Shown piece by piece: positions 1 through 9,633 of a stretch of 64,000 bases of DNA. The notes beneath the pieces are model-generated. The model was given only the letters and a program-made list of their open reading frames with translations. It ran no database searches and was not told where the DNA came from. The position numbers were made by a program, and so were the translations under genes. This stretch comes from Sphingobacteriales bacterium. GTDB taxonomy: Bacteria > Bacteroidota > Bacteroidia > Chitinophagales > CAIOSU01. The stretch spans positions 1 to 64,000 of the forward strand of contig JAIXOI010000006.1 in NCBI GenBank assembly GCA_027486795.1, written 5' to 3'. Every line of letters starts with the position of its first letter. Position 1 is the stretch's first letter.

Positions 1-3000
1 GTACCTGCTTATAACTTTACATGGAGCAACGGTGCAACTACCGAAGATGTGACTGGCCTATCTGCTGGTTCATATTCAGTAACTGTAACTGATGCTGCTG
101 GTTGCACTGGCACAGGTACCTTTACTATAAGCGAGCCTGCAGTGCTTACTGCTACTGCTGCTGCCGATAATGTTGTGACTTGCTTTGGTGGTAACGATAG
201 AGCCATTACCTTGACTGTAAATGGCGGCACTACTGCATACTCTTATGTATGGAGCAACGGTGCAACTACGCAAAATATTAGTGGTTTAACTGCCGGTACT
301 TATAACGTAACCGTAACTGACGCTAATAATTGTACCACAACTGCAAGTGCAACCATAATACAGAATCCATTATTAACTGCAACCTTGGTAGGAAAAACCA
401 ACGTATTGTGTAATGGTGGAAATGATGGCTCATTTGACATAACAGTTGCTGGCGGTGTAGCGCCTTACACATATTTGTGGAGCAATGGCGATACAACCCA
501 AGATGTTACGGGCTTAATAGCTGGAAATTACAGCGTAACCGTAACCGATGCTGTGGGTTGTACTGCAACTGGTGATAGTAACATTACCCAACCAGCGGTA
601 TTGATAGCAACCATTGACGGGCAAACCAATGTAGCTTGTAACGGTGGAAGTACTGGCGCAATTGACCTTGGTGTAACTGGCGGCACTACTGCCTATACTT
701 ATGCTTGGAGCAACGGCGCAACTACCGAAGACCTTTCGGGATTGGCTATAGGTACTTATACCGTAACCGTAACTGATGCCAATGGTTGTTCTGCAACAGC
801 AAGCGCAACTATTACCGAAAGCCCTGCATTGGTTGTTGACTTGGATCAAATTGTTGATGTTGCTTGTAATGGGCAAACCAACGGTTCAATATTCTTGAAT
901 ATCTCTGGTGGTGTACCGGCTTATACTTTTAGCTGGTCTGGCCCAAGCACTTATGTTGCTACTACACAAAATATTAGCGGTCTAGCTGCAGGTGTATATA
1001 GTGTGACCGTTACTGATGCAGCCAACTGCACCGGTACAGGTACCTTTACCGTTGAAGAGCCTTTAACACTTACTGCTTCGGCTGCTGCCGATAATGTGGT
1101 TAGCTGCTTTGGTGGCAATGATGGTGCCATTACCTTGACCGTAAATGGTGGTACTACTGCTTACACTTACGTATGGAGTAACGGAGACACAACACAAAAC
1201 ATTAGTGGTTTGACCGCCGGTACCTACAACGTAACCGTAACCGATGCCAACAGTTGCACTGCAACTGCCAGCGCAACCGTAACGGAGCAACCACAATTGG
1301 TGGTATCGTTGAACGGCTCAAACGACGTGTCTTGTAACGGTGGTAACGATGGCGACATTGATATAGCTGTATCGGGCGGCGTTGCCCCTTACACTTTTGT
1401 ATGGAGTAATGGCCCTACAACTGAAGATTTGTCTGGCTTGACTGCCGGCACTTATAATGTAACCGTAACCGATGCCAACAATTGCACTGCAACAGGTAGC
1501 TTCACTATTAGCGAGCCTACTTTGCTGGTAGCTACAATTGATTCACAAACCAATGTTGCATGTAACGGTGGAAGCACAGGAGCTATTGACCTTGGCGTAG
1601 CTGGTGGCACTGCTCCATATACCTTTGCATGGAGCAACCAACAGTCTACCGAAGATATCAGTGGCCTAGCAATAGGAACCTATACAGTAACCGTTACTGA
1701 TTTGAACGGTTGTACCGCAACTGCGACAGCTACCATTACTGAGAATGACTCGTTGCAAATAAGCGCGACCACTACCACCAACGTTAGTTGCTTCGGTAAT
1801 GCTGATGGTGCTTTGGATATTGCCGTAACCGGTGGTGTAAGCCCTTACACTTTTGTATGGAGCAACGGTGCAACTACCGAAGATGTGACTGGCCTATCTG
1901 CTGGTTCATACTCTGTAACCGTTACTGATGCTGCTGGTTGCACTGGCACCGCTAGCTTTACCATAAGCCAACCAAATGAGTTGACCATAGAAGCAACTGC
2001 CGACAATGTTTCTTGTGAAGGTGGTGCCAACGGTGCAGCTGATTTGCTAATTGGTGGCGGCACATTGCCATATAGCTTCGCTTGGAGCAATGGCTCAACC
2101 CTTGAAGATTTGACTGGCTTAACAGCTGGCTTATATAGTGTAACGGTAACTGATGCCAATGGTTGTACTATAGGTGCAACGGTTACTGTTGGCACTGATA
2201 ATATATTGGTATTGAATACCGCCGTAACCAACGCTACTTGCGGACAGAGCAACGGTGTTGCTAGCGTAAGCGTAAGCGGTGGTAGCGGTTCATTTACCTA
2301 TGCTTGGAGCACAAGTGGCAATACCGCTTCAATTGGCGGATTGGCTGCCGGAACATACAGTGTAACCGTAACCGATGCTGTAAACGGATGTACTGCAACC
2401 CGCACACTAGCGGTAAGCGGCACTTCTACTTTGGCCGTAACGCCAACTGTAACCAACGCATCGTGCGGTGGTGCAAATGGTAGCATCAGCCTTGCCGTAT
2501 CTGGCGGAACACCTGCTTATACATATGCTTGGAGCAATGGTGCATCAACAAGCACCGCTACTGGCCTTTCGGCAGGTACATACACTGTAACTATAAACGA
2601 TGCCAACGGATGCCCTCAGGTATTGGTGGTTGAAGTTGAAAACAATAACAACAGCTTAGGATTGTTGCCAAGTGCCAATGGCGCTACTTGTGGTCAAGCC
2701 AATGGCGACGCAACAGTATCTCCGCTAGCAGGCGTTGCTCCTTATAGTTTTGCTTGGAGCAATGGTTCAACAGCGGCTACTGCTGCTAACTTAGCTGCCG
2801 GTACATACTTTGTAACCGTTACCGATGCAAACGGATGTTCTGAAGTTGCAACAATAAACGTTAACAACGCCAACGGTCCTTCGGTATCTGTTGATAATGT
2901 GGTGGATGTTACTTGTGCCAATGGAAGCACTGGTTCTATATCCATATTGGTAAGCGGTGGTACTGCACCTTACGGTTATTTCTGGAGCAATGGCTTGGCT

Positions 3001-6000
3001 AGCAGCACAGCAAACAACTTGCCTGCTGGTACTTATACTGTAACTGTAACAGATGCAAATGGATGTCAGTCTTCATTGGCTGCTACCGTTGGCACTCCTG
3101 ATGCAATAGATGTGATAGTGGATGCTACCCAAGTATCTTGTAACAGCGCCAACAATGGTTCTGTTGCGGTTCGAGTGAGCGGTGGTGTTGGTCCATACAG
3201 CTTCAACTGGAGCAATGGTGCATCTTCGCAAAACTTGGTGAGCTTAGCCCCTGGCACTCATACTGTAACCGTTACCGATGCAAACAGTTGTAATGCTTCA
3301 ACCCCAGCTACTATCAGCGAGCCTGATCAGTTAGAGATTGCAAACGTAACTACTGATGTTAACTGTACTGATGGAACTGATGGTGCTATTGACCTAACCA
3401 TTACTGGTGGCACTGCACCTTATACCTACGCTTGGAGCAATAACGCCAACACTGAGGACCTAACTGGCCTTACTGAAGGTTTGTACAGTGTAACCGTAAC
3501 CGATGCTAACGGTTGCAATGCAACTGCTAACATTAGCGTAAATACATTGAACAATCTCGTATTGAATACTGCTGCTACCAACGCTACTTGCGGACAGAGC
3601 AATGGTGTGGCAACGGTTAACGTGAGCGGTGGTTCAGGTTCATTTACTTACAACTGGGGCACCGGAAACACTGCTAGTATTAGCAACTTGGCTCCTGGTA
3701 TTTACACTGTAACAGTTACCGACGCTGTAAATGGTTGTACTGCTACTGCCAATGTTGCAGTAAGTGGTTCATCTGATATTGATGTAGCTACCGCTACTGT
3801 TGGAGTGTTGTGCGGAAGTGGTGCTACAGGCTCGATTAACTTGGGTGTAACTGGTGGCACTGCTCCTTACACCTATGCTTGGAGCACTCCGCTAGGTTCT
3901 GGTGCAAGCGCTACAGGCTTAACTGCCGGCACTTACTTTGCTACCGTAACCGATGCTGCAGGTTGTTTGGAAGTGTTGATATTGGATGTTGAAGAGATTG
4001 TATCGCTGCGAGCTTTAGTGAATACTACCGATGCAAATTGTGGACAAGCAAACGGTTCGGCTACTGTTGCCGTAAGTGGCGGCACTGCCCCTTACACTTA
4101 TGCTTGGAGCAACGGCACAACTGCGACCAATGCCAACAACTTAGCTGCTGGTATATATTTCCTAACTATCACCGATGCTAATGGTTGTTCAACACAAACT
4201 TCTGTTCCTGTTGGCAACATTAGTGGCCCAGCTATCACTATCAATAATGTAACCAACCTTACTTGTGCCAACTCAAGCACTGGTGCGGTTGATGTTAGCG
4301 TAACTGGTGGTGTAGGCCCTTATACTTACCTATGGAGTAACGGAGCTACTACCCAAGACTTAACTAACTTGCCTTCTGGTCCGTTTAGCCTAACCGTAAC
4401 CGATGCTGCGGGCTGTCAAGCCTCAACTTTGGTAAGGTTGTCTACTCCAACTGCAATAGTAGTTATTACCGAAGGTACCGATGTAAGCTGTAACAATGCC
4501 AACAACGGTTCTACCCACACGGTTGTATCTGGTGGTGTTGGTTCGTATACTTATGCTTGGAGCAACGGCGCTACTACGGCCGACTTAAATGCTTTGGCAG
4601 CGGGTACCTATACTTTAACTGTAACCGATGGCAATGGTTGTTCGGTATCTACTCCGGTAGTTATTACCCAACCAGATGTATTGACCGTAACTGCAGCTCC
4701 AACCGGAGTAACATGTAATGGCAACGCTGATGGTACGGTTACTAGTTCGGTTGTTGGTGGCACAGCGCCATACACATACCAGTGGAGCAATGGTGCCACT
4801 ACCGCTGATTTGACCGCATTAAGTGCTGGCTTATACAGCGTAACCGTTACCGATGCAAACGGCTGTACTGCAACCGTAAGCGCTACGGTTAATGTTACCA
4901 ATGCCTTGGTAATTAACCTAGGTATAACCAACGCTACTTGCGGCGATAGCAATGGTGCTATTGATGCTTCGGTATCTGGTGGTTCAGCTCCTTACACTTA
5001 TACTTGGTCTAATGCTGGATCAGGCAATAGCTTGAGCGGTTTGACTGCTGGTTCTTACGGATTGACCGTAACTGATGCCAATGGCTGTTCTGCAACTACT
5101 ACCGCTGCGGTTAGTTCAACTTCAACTATCGCTGTTACTCCTACCGTTACCCCAGTGGTTTGCGGTGGCGGCAACACTGGTGCCATTAGCTTGGCAACAA
5201 CTGGCGGTTCAGGTACTTTGAGCTTCGCTTGGAGCAATGGTGCTACTTCAGCGAGCATTGCTGGTTTGGCTGCTGGTACTTACACCGTAACAGTAACCGA
5301 TACTAGCGATTGCCAAACAGTGGTTAGCATTGAAGTTGACGAAACTAGTCCGTTTACCATTACTGCTAGCACAACCGCTGCTGATTGTGGTGGTTCAAAT
5401 GGCGATGCAACTGTAACTGTATCGGGTGGTGTAGCTCCTTACACTTACGCTTGGAGCAATGGTGCCACATTGGCGACTGCAACGGCCCTTGTGGGTGGCT
5501 TGTACGAAGTAACCATTACCGATGCCAACGGTTGCTCTGCAACTGAATATGTTGTTGTGCCTAATACTACGGCAATTGATGTAACAGTTGCTTCGGTTGA
5601 CAATGTATCATGTGGCCAGGCAAACGGCGCTATTAATGTTAACGTAACTGGCGGTGCAACTCCTTATACTTACCTATGGAGCAATGGTGCAACTACTGCC
5701 AACCTAAGTGGTCTAAATGCTGGTACCTATGCGGTAACAGTAACAGATGCGAACGGTTGCAGCGGTACTACTTATGCCGAAGTTGAAGCGGCTGAAGCGG
5801 TTGTATTTGTTGCCGACCGTGACGATATTAACTGTTTCAACGCTCAAGATGGCTCAATTACGGTTAGCATTGTTACCGGAGACGGTCCGTTTACTTATCA
5901 ATGGAGCCCTGCAGGTCAAGGTGCAAGCCTTACTGGCCTAGGTGCTGGTACTTATGCAGTAACCGTAACTGCGGCCAATGGTTGTTCAGCTACAGCTAGC

Positions 6001-7518
6001 ATTACCCTAACTCAACCAAACGAATTGGTTGCTACTTTGGATAGTGCTTCAAATGTAACTTGCAACGGCCTAAGCAATGGTTCAATTGATGTAACCACTT
6101 CAGGTGGTACACAACCATACAGCTTCGATTGGGGTACTGCTGGCAACACTGAAGACCTTGCTGGTCTAGGTGCTGGTTCGTATACCCTAATTGTAACCGA
6201 CGCCAACGGTTGCTCAAGCCAGCCGCTACAAGTTACCATTACCCAGCCTGATACCTTGGTGTTAAGCTTGGTATCGGCTGATACTTTGGCTTGCTATGGT
6301 AACAGTAATGGTACAGCTACAGTAGTTGCCACTGGCGGAACCGCCCCTTATGTATACGACTGGAGTAATGGCGATACTGCTGCAACAGCAACTGGTTTAA
6401 CTGCCGGCACATACACAGTGAGCGTTTCTGATGCGAACGGTTGCACAAGCAACACCATAACGGTAACCATTGCACAACCTGATTCAATGCAAGTATTGAT
6501 TGCTGCTAGCGAACTGAATTGCTACAACGATAGCAGTGGTGAAGTTCGTGTGAAAGGTGTAGTTGGTGGAACCGCTCCATATAGCTATAGCTGGAGCACT
6601 GGTGCAGGCAACGTATCTGATTTGACTGGGGTACCTGCTGGCACTTACACTGTAACGGTTACTGATGGCAATGGTTGCACTACCGCTGCATCGGCTACTT
6701 TGGTTAATCCGGCGCAATTGGTTGTTGCATCTAATATTACCAATGTAACTTGCCAAGATGCAGCTGATGGTAGCATTAGCCTAACTATTAGCGGTGGCAC
6801 TGGTGCAGTAACGGTAAATTGGGCACACGGTCCTCAAACTGATTTGGTTGATAACCTAGAGCCTGGTGATTACACAGTAACCGTAACCGATGGCAAAGGT
6901 TGTATCTATACAGAAACATTCAGCATCACTGCAGGTAACTGTAACAACCCACCAATTGCTGTTAACGATACTGTAACTACTGTAAGTGGAACACCTATCG
7001 ATATCCCGGTATTGGGTAATGATAGTGACCCTGATGGCGACAACATCAATGTAACAGGTATTCCTACCCCTCCAACACATGGTACTACTACCATCAATGG
7101 AGACGGTACTATCACCTACACGCCTGATACTGATTTTGTTGGGGTAGATAGCTTCATGTATGTTATCTGCGATGATGGTATACCTTCACTATGCGATTCA
7201 GCTTGGGTGTTTGTAACAGTATTGCCTGATCGTCCGAATGTATCAATACCTAATGGTTTCTCTCCTGACGGTGACGGTATTAACGACAACTTCGAGATTG
7301 TTGACATTACCAAGTTCCCTAAAAACAAGTTGGAGATATTCAACCGTTGGGGCAACACGGTTTATGAGGCAAAACCTTATAACAACGACTGGAACGGTAG
7401 CAATATGGACGGAGAACCACTACCTGATGGAACATACTTCTATGTATTGGAAATCAATGATGGTACTACACCGCCTTACACTGGCTTCGTAGTAATTCAC
7501 CGAGGTAGCAATAAATAA
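1..7518 (+). CDS. Giant SprB-repeat surface adhesin, T9SS type B sorting (5' end outside window)
   Basis: The reading frame is open from base 1, so the gene starts to the left; an internal ATG at 49 is only the first methionine in view. About 2,300 residues are 31 copies of a 75-80 residue SprB-type repeat, each with a core like WSNGATT, then GTYTVTVTDANGC, and a conserved Cys near the start of the repeat. After the repeats come a cadherin/VCBS-like domain (about residues 2300-2395 of the visible protein, motif VLGNDSDPDGD) and a gliding-motility-type C-terminal domain (IPNGFSPDGDGINDNFEI, then FNRWGNTVYE), the type B signal for T9SS export. SprB of Flavobacterium johnsoniae is a mobile cell-surface adhesin in gliding; a similar role is inferred. 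The next gene is a PorP/SprF partner, the usual arrangement. Higher-order repeat structure is described under findings. Confidence 0.93.
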   Translation, partial: VPAYNFTWSNGATTEDVTGLSAGSYSVTVTDAAGCTGTGTFTISEPAVLTATAAADNVVTCFGGNDRAITLTVNGGTTAYSYVWSNGATTQNISGLTAGTYNVTVTDANNCTTTASATIIQNPLLTATLVGKTNVLCNGGNDGSFDITVAGGVAPYTYLWSNGDTTQDVTGLIAGNYSVTVTDAVGCTATGDSNITQPAVLIATIDGQTNVACNGGSTGAIDLGVTGGTTAYTYAWSNGATTEDLSGLAIGTYTVTVTDANGCSATASATITESPALVVDLDQIVDVACNGQTNGSIFLNISGGVPAYTFSWSGPSTYVATTQNISGLAAGVYSVTVTDAANCTGTGTFTVEEPLTLTASAAADNVVSCFGGNDGAITLTVNGGTTAYTYVWSNGDTTQNISGLTAGTYNVTVTDANSCTATASATVTEQPQLVVSLNGSNDVSCNGGNDGDIDIAVSGGVAPYTFVWSNGPTTEDLSGLTAGTYNVTVTDANNCTATGSFTISEPTLLVATIDSQTNVACNGGSTGAIDLGVAGGTAPYTFAWSNQQSTEDISGLAIGTYTVTVTDLNGCTATATATITENDSLQISATTTTNVSCFGNADGALDIAVTGGVSPYTFVWSNGATTEDVTGLSAGSYSVTVTDAAGCTGTASFTISQPNELTIEATADNVSCEGGANGAADLLIGGGTLPYSFAWSNGSTLEDLTGLTAGLYSVTVTDANGCTIGATVTVGTDNILVLNTAVTNATCGQSNGVASVSVSGGSGSFTYAWSTSGNTASIGGLAAGTYSVTVTDAVNGCTATRTLAVSGTSTLAVTPTVTNASCGGANGSISLAVSGGTPAYTYAWSNGASTSTATGLSAGTYTVTINDANGCPQVLVVEVENNNNSLGLLPSANGATCGQANGDATVSPLAGVAPYSFAWSNGSTAATAANLAAGTYFVTVTDANGCSEVATINVNNANGPSVSVDNVVDVTCANGSTGSISILVSGGTAPYGYFWSNGLASSTANNLPAGTYTVTVTDANGCQSSLAATVGTPDAIDVIVDATQVSCNSANNGSVAVRVSGGVGPYSFNWSNGASSQNLVSLAPGTHTVTVTDANSCNASTPATISEPDQLEIANVTTDVNCTDGTDGAIDLTITGGTAPYTYAWSNNANTEDLTGLTEGLYSVTVTDANGCNATANISVNTLNNLVLNTAATNATCGQSNGVATVNVSGGSGSFTYNWGTGNTASISNLAPGIYTVTVTDAVNGCTATANVAVSGSSDIDVATATVGVLCGSGATGSINLGVTGGTAPYTYAWSTPLGSGASATGLTAGTYFATVTDAAGCLEVLILDVEEIVSLRALVNTTDANCGQANGSATVAVSGGTAPYTYAWSNGTTATNANNLAAGIYFLTITDANGCSTQTSVPVGNISGPAITINNVTNLTCANSSTGAVDVSVTGGVGPYTYLWSNGATTQDLTNLPSGPFSLTVTDAAGCQASTLVRLSTPTAIVVITEGTDVSCNNANNGSTHTVVSGGVGSYTYAWSNGATTADLNALAAGTYTLTVTDGNGCSVSTPVVITQPDVLTVTAAPTGVTCNGNADGTVTSSVVGGTAPYTYQWSNGATTADLTALSAGLYSVTVTDANGCTATVSATVNVTNALVINLGITNATCGDSNGAIDASVSGGSAPYTYTWSNAGSGNSLSGLTAGSYGLTVTDANGCSATTTAAVSSTSTIAVTPTVTPVVCGGGNTGAISLATTGGSGTLSFAWSNGATSASIAGLAAGTYTVTVTDTSDCQTVVSIEVDETSPFTITASTTAADCGGSNGDATVTVSGGVAPYTYAWSNGATLATATALVGGLYEVTITDANGCSATEYVVVPNTTAIDVTVASVDNVSCGQANGAINVNVTGGATPYTYLWSNGATTANLSGLNAGTYAVTVTDANGCSGTTYAEVEAAEAVVFVADRDDINCFNAQDGSITVSIVTGDGPFTYQWSPAGQGASLTGLGAGTYAVTVTAANGCSATASITLTQPNELVATLDSASNVTCNGLSNGSIDVTTSGGTQPYSFDWGTAGNTEDLAGLGAGSYTLIVTDANGCSSQPLQVTITQPDTLVLSLVSADTLACYGNSNGTATVVATGGTAPYVYDWSNGDTAATATGLTAGTYTVSVSDANGCTSNTITVTIAQPDSMQVLIAASELNCYNDSSGEVRVKGVVGGTAPYSYSWSTGAGNVSDLTGVPAGTYTVTVTDGNGCTTAASATLVNPAQLVVASNITNVTCQDAADGSISLTISGGTGAVTVNWAHGPQTDLVDNLEPGDYTVTVTDGKGCIYTETFSITAGNCNNPPIAVNDTVTTVSGTPIDIPVLGNDSDPDGDNINVTGIPTPPTHGTTTINGDGTITYTPDTDFVGVDSFMYVICDDGIPSLCDSAWVFVTVLPDRPNVSIPNGFSPDGDGINDNFEIVDITKFPKNKLEIFNRWGNTVYEAKPYNNDWNGSNMDGEPLPDGTYFYVLEINDGTTPPYTGFVVIHRGSNK

Positions 7519-7525
7519 AAATCAA

Positions 7526-7563
7526 TGGTAAGGCCGGGGCTGTAAAAAGCCCCGGCATTGCCA
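7526..7563 (+). terminator. Intrinsic terminator-like hairpin after the SprB-repeat gene
   Basis: A perfect 9-bp stem GCCGGGGCT/AGCCCCGGC (7533-7541 with 7548-7556) closes a six-base loop, and the stem can be extended outward by weaker pairs. It begins 15 bases after the stop codon. The tail is A/T-rich but has no long U run, so it may be a terminator or an mRNA-stabilising hairpin before porP. Confidence 0.6.
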
Positions 7564-7764
7564 ATATTAATAAGCATAACATTGCGGTAGAAGCGGCAAC
7601 AAGCGCAACTGCTATTTGAATAAAAGTTGATTGACGGAATTGAAATTTTTTTGACCGATCTCAGAAACGAACCAGACACACTAAGGGTATTCAGTGTTAC
7701 GGTGCTTTCGAGAATAAGTTTCACTTCTGAGTAAAGATTTTTGAAAAACAGACCAAACACAGAT

Positions 7765-8745
7765 ATGAAAAAGTTTTTGTTTTTAATCACCGCATTTATC
7801 ATGCTCTTTATTGGAGTTGGTGTAAACGAAGCCAATGCTCAACAAGATGCACAATACAGCATGTACATGTTTAACGGCCTTGCTGTAAACCCTGCATATG
7901 CCGGTAGCCGCGAAAGGCCAGTGGTATTAGCGCTATATAGGCACCAATGGGCCGGTTTTGGCGATGGTGTGCCGCGCACGGCCCTAGTTGCAGCTCACGC
8001 GCCATTAATGAACGACCGAATTGGGTTGGGCATATCGTTGGGCAGCGACAATATTGGCGTAACCAACATGACGAATGTAACCTTGAGCTATGCATATCGT
8101 TTGCCAGTAGGTAAAAAGGCTTTTTGGAAAGGTAAACTTTCGTTTGGTTTAAATGCCCAGTTTAACAATTACCGCCAACGTTGGAGCGAGATAACCTCCA
8201 CCACTGGCGGCGACCCGAGCTTTTCTCAAAATTCACAAAATATTTTCAGCCCTAACTTTGGTGCAGGTGTTTACTACTATACCGATAAGTTCTACTTGGG
8301 TGCCTCTATCCCGCACATGTTGAACACTAGCTTGTCTGACAATGTAAAACTTTCAGGTACCAACAATCTAGTGGCTCGTACCTCACGCCACTATTTTTTT
8401 ACGGTAGGTGCCATTGTTAAGTTGAACGAAAACTTGAAATTGCGTCCGTCTATTTTGTTTAAGTACGTTGAAAATACTCCGTTCCAAGCCGATTACAACG
8501 TAAGTTTGTTAATCAAAGAATCTCTTTGGCTTGGGGCTTCGTTCCGCTCATCGTTCCAACAGCCAGCTGCTGTGTTGGGTATGATTGAGTACATGTTCGT
8601 TAAAGGCCTTCGTTTGGGCTATGCCTATGATTATACCTTGAGCGGCATTGGTGCATACCAGAGCGGCTCTCACGAGATCATGTTGAGCTATGAGTTCGGT
8701 AAAAAAGATAAGTACCTTAGCCCACGCCGCATGAGTTACTTCTAA
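7765..8745 (+). CDS. PorP/SprF family type IX secretion membrane protein
   Basis: A 326-residue outer-membrane beta-barrel protein of the PorP/SprF family. In gliding bacteria SprF is needed for surface delivery of SprB, and family members generally sit next to clients carrying the type B C-terminal domain. The N-terminus MKKFLFLITAFIMLF followed by NEANAQ is a signal peptide; the mature part starts QQDAQYSMYMFNGLAVNPAYAGS, and the NPAYAGS box is the family hallmark. I chose the ATG at 7765 because the upstream TTG at 7741 would put eight polar residues before the signal peptide. It lies 246 bases after the SprB-repeat gene and most likely serves it. Confidence 0.93.
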   Translation: MKKFLFLITAFIMLFIGVGVNEANAQQDAQYSMYMFNGLAVNPAYAGSRERPVVLALYRHQWAGFGDGVPRTALVAAHAPLMNDRIGLGISLGSDNIGVTNMTNVTLSYAYRLPVGKKAFWKGKLSFGLNAQFNNYRQRWSEITSTTGGDPSFSQNSQNIFSPNFGAGVYYYTDKFYLGASIPHMLNTSLSDNVKLSGTNNLVARTSRHYFFTVGAIVKLNENLKLRPSILFKYVENTPFQADYNVSLLIKESLWLGASFRSSFQQPAAVLGMIEYMFVKGLRLGYAYDYTLSGIGAYQSGSHEIMLSYEFGKKDKYLSPRRMSYF

Positions 8746-8769
8746 ATCAAGAAATTAAAGGTCTGATGC

Positions 8770-8805
8770 AAAGCCTTGCCATAATACGGCAGGGCTTTGT
8801 TATTT
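8770..8805 (+). terminator. Intrinsic terminator after porP
   Basis: An 11-bp stem AAAGCCTTGCC/GGCAGGGCTTT with one G-U pair (8770-8780 with 8788-8798) is followed by GTTATTTT, 25 bases after the porP stop codon. This is a standard rho-independent terminator shape on the + strand. Confidence 0.75.
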
Positions 8806-8821
8806 TAACAAAAAAGCCGCG

Positions 8822-9571
8822 ATGCGTATTCTCCTCGTTTTACTAGTGTTTTTTTTGCCTTTGTTTGCCCAAGCCCAAACCTATCCCTGTAGGGTGGCGC
8901 TGAAAGCGGATAGAACTGCCGACAAATTAAAGCTATTTTATACTGGTGGCGTTTTGGCCGATAGCATCCATATTGACGATGTGTCGCGTGTTAGCAGAGC
9001 ACTGATGGACAGTATGGTATCAAAAATACCTTTGGGCTATTATACTACCTTCATTAGGCTTATTGCTGTTGATAGCAGCTATATTCAAACCCCCGCAGCC
9101 AGTATGTATTATCAAGATAGCCTGGTGTGCAGCGTGCCCGCCGAATGGCATTGGGTGGATACCGTAAAGGGTGTAAAGAGCGAAACTAACCTAAGCAAGC
9201 TTCCCAAAGAACCGAATAAGCCCTTTTTAAGCGAATTTGAGTGGTCTAAAGGTGCTAAGCCTAGTGTAGTGGTAGTGGATTTGCCTAAATCGGCCAGCAT
9301 AGGCGACGTAATCACGGTTGTAATCGAAACAAATTACCCTGTTAATGAGGTGACAAGTAGATTACAGTCTCCAACATTGGTTTTCGAAAAGGTAGTGTCA
9401 ACAAGTAGCAATACCAGCATAACTAATAATATAGCCATTTACAAGTACTCAGCGACCTTAGTTTATAAAGTTGTAACGCCAGGCACGGTTGCCTTTGAAG
9501 CAATGAAATTTAAGGTAGTGGGCAAAACTGCTCGTATGTCAGAAATCGGCATAAATATCCCCATTCCCTAA
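8822..9571 (+). CDS. Secreted protein of unknown function with a possible BatD-like domain
   Basis: A 249-residue protein with a clean signal peptide (MRILLVLLVFFLPLFAQAQ). I do not recognise a named family with certainty. Residues from about 145 to the end read like one immunoglobulin-type beta sandwich: a start resembling VVVVDLPKSASIGDVITVVI and an end resembling LVYKVVTPGTVAFEA then FKVVGK. This pattern is reminiscent of the first domain of BatD (oxygen tolerance) proteins, but the membrane anchor and the rest of BatD are missing, so this is only a suggestion. It follows porP after a terminator and converges on the next gene, so its link to secretion is unproven. Confidence 0.75.
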   Translation: MRILLVLLVFFLPLFAQAQTYPCRVALKADRTADKLKLFYTGGVLADSIHIDDVSRVSRALMDSMVSKIPLGYYTTFIRLIAVDSSYIQTPAASMYYQDSLVCSVPAEWHWVDTVKGVKSETNLSKLPKEPNKPFLSEFEWSKGAKPSVVVVDLPKSASIGDVITVVIETNYPVNEVTSRLQSPTLVFEKVVSTSSNTSITNNIAIYKYSATLVYKVVTPGTVAFEAMKFKVVGKTARMSEIGINIPIP

Positions 9572-9578
9572 AAAAATA

Positions 9579-9608
9579 TCCCGCAGCGCCTCCTCAAGCA
9601 CTGCGGGA
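9579..9608. terminator. Bidirectional intrinsic terminator between convergent genes
   Basis: A perfect 8-bp stem TCCCGCAG/CTGCGGGA (9579-9586 with 9601-9608) lies in the 62-base gap between two convergent genes. A-rich sequence on the left gives a U-rich tail for the minus strand; a second short A run follows on the right. Confidence 0.75.
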
Positions 9609-9633
9609 CCCATGAAAAAAGCGGGTTAAAATC

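Noticed and set aside
1..7000. Regular repeats that could be taken for a CRISPR-like array
   Set aside because: Unit length is about 225-240 bases, fully coding in one frame, with no short constant repeat and no cas genes.
76..7358. Many minus-strand and shifted open frames across the SprB-repeat gene
   Set aside because: They recur with each repeat because the repeat lacks stops in other frames; their peptides are low-complexity and match no family.
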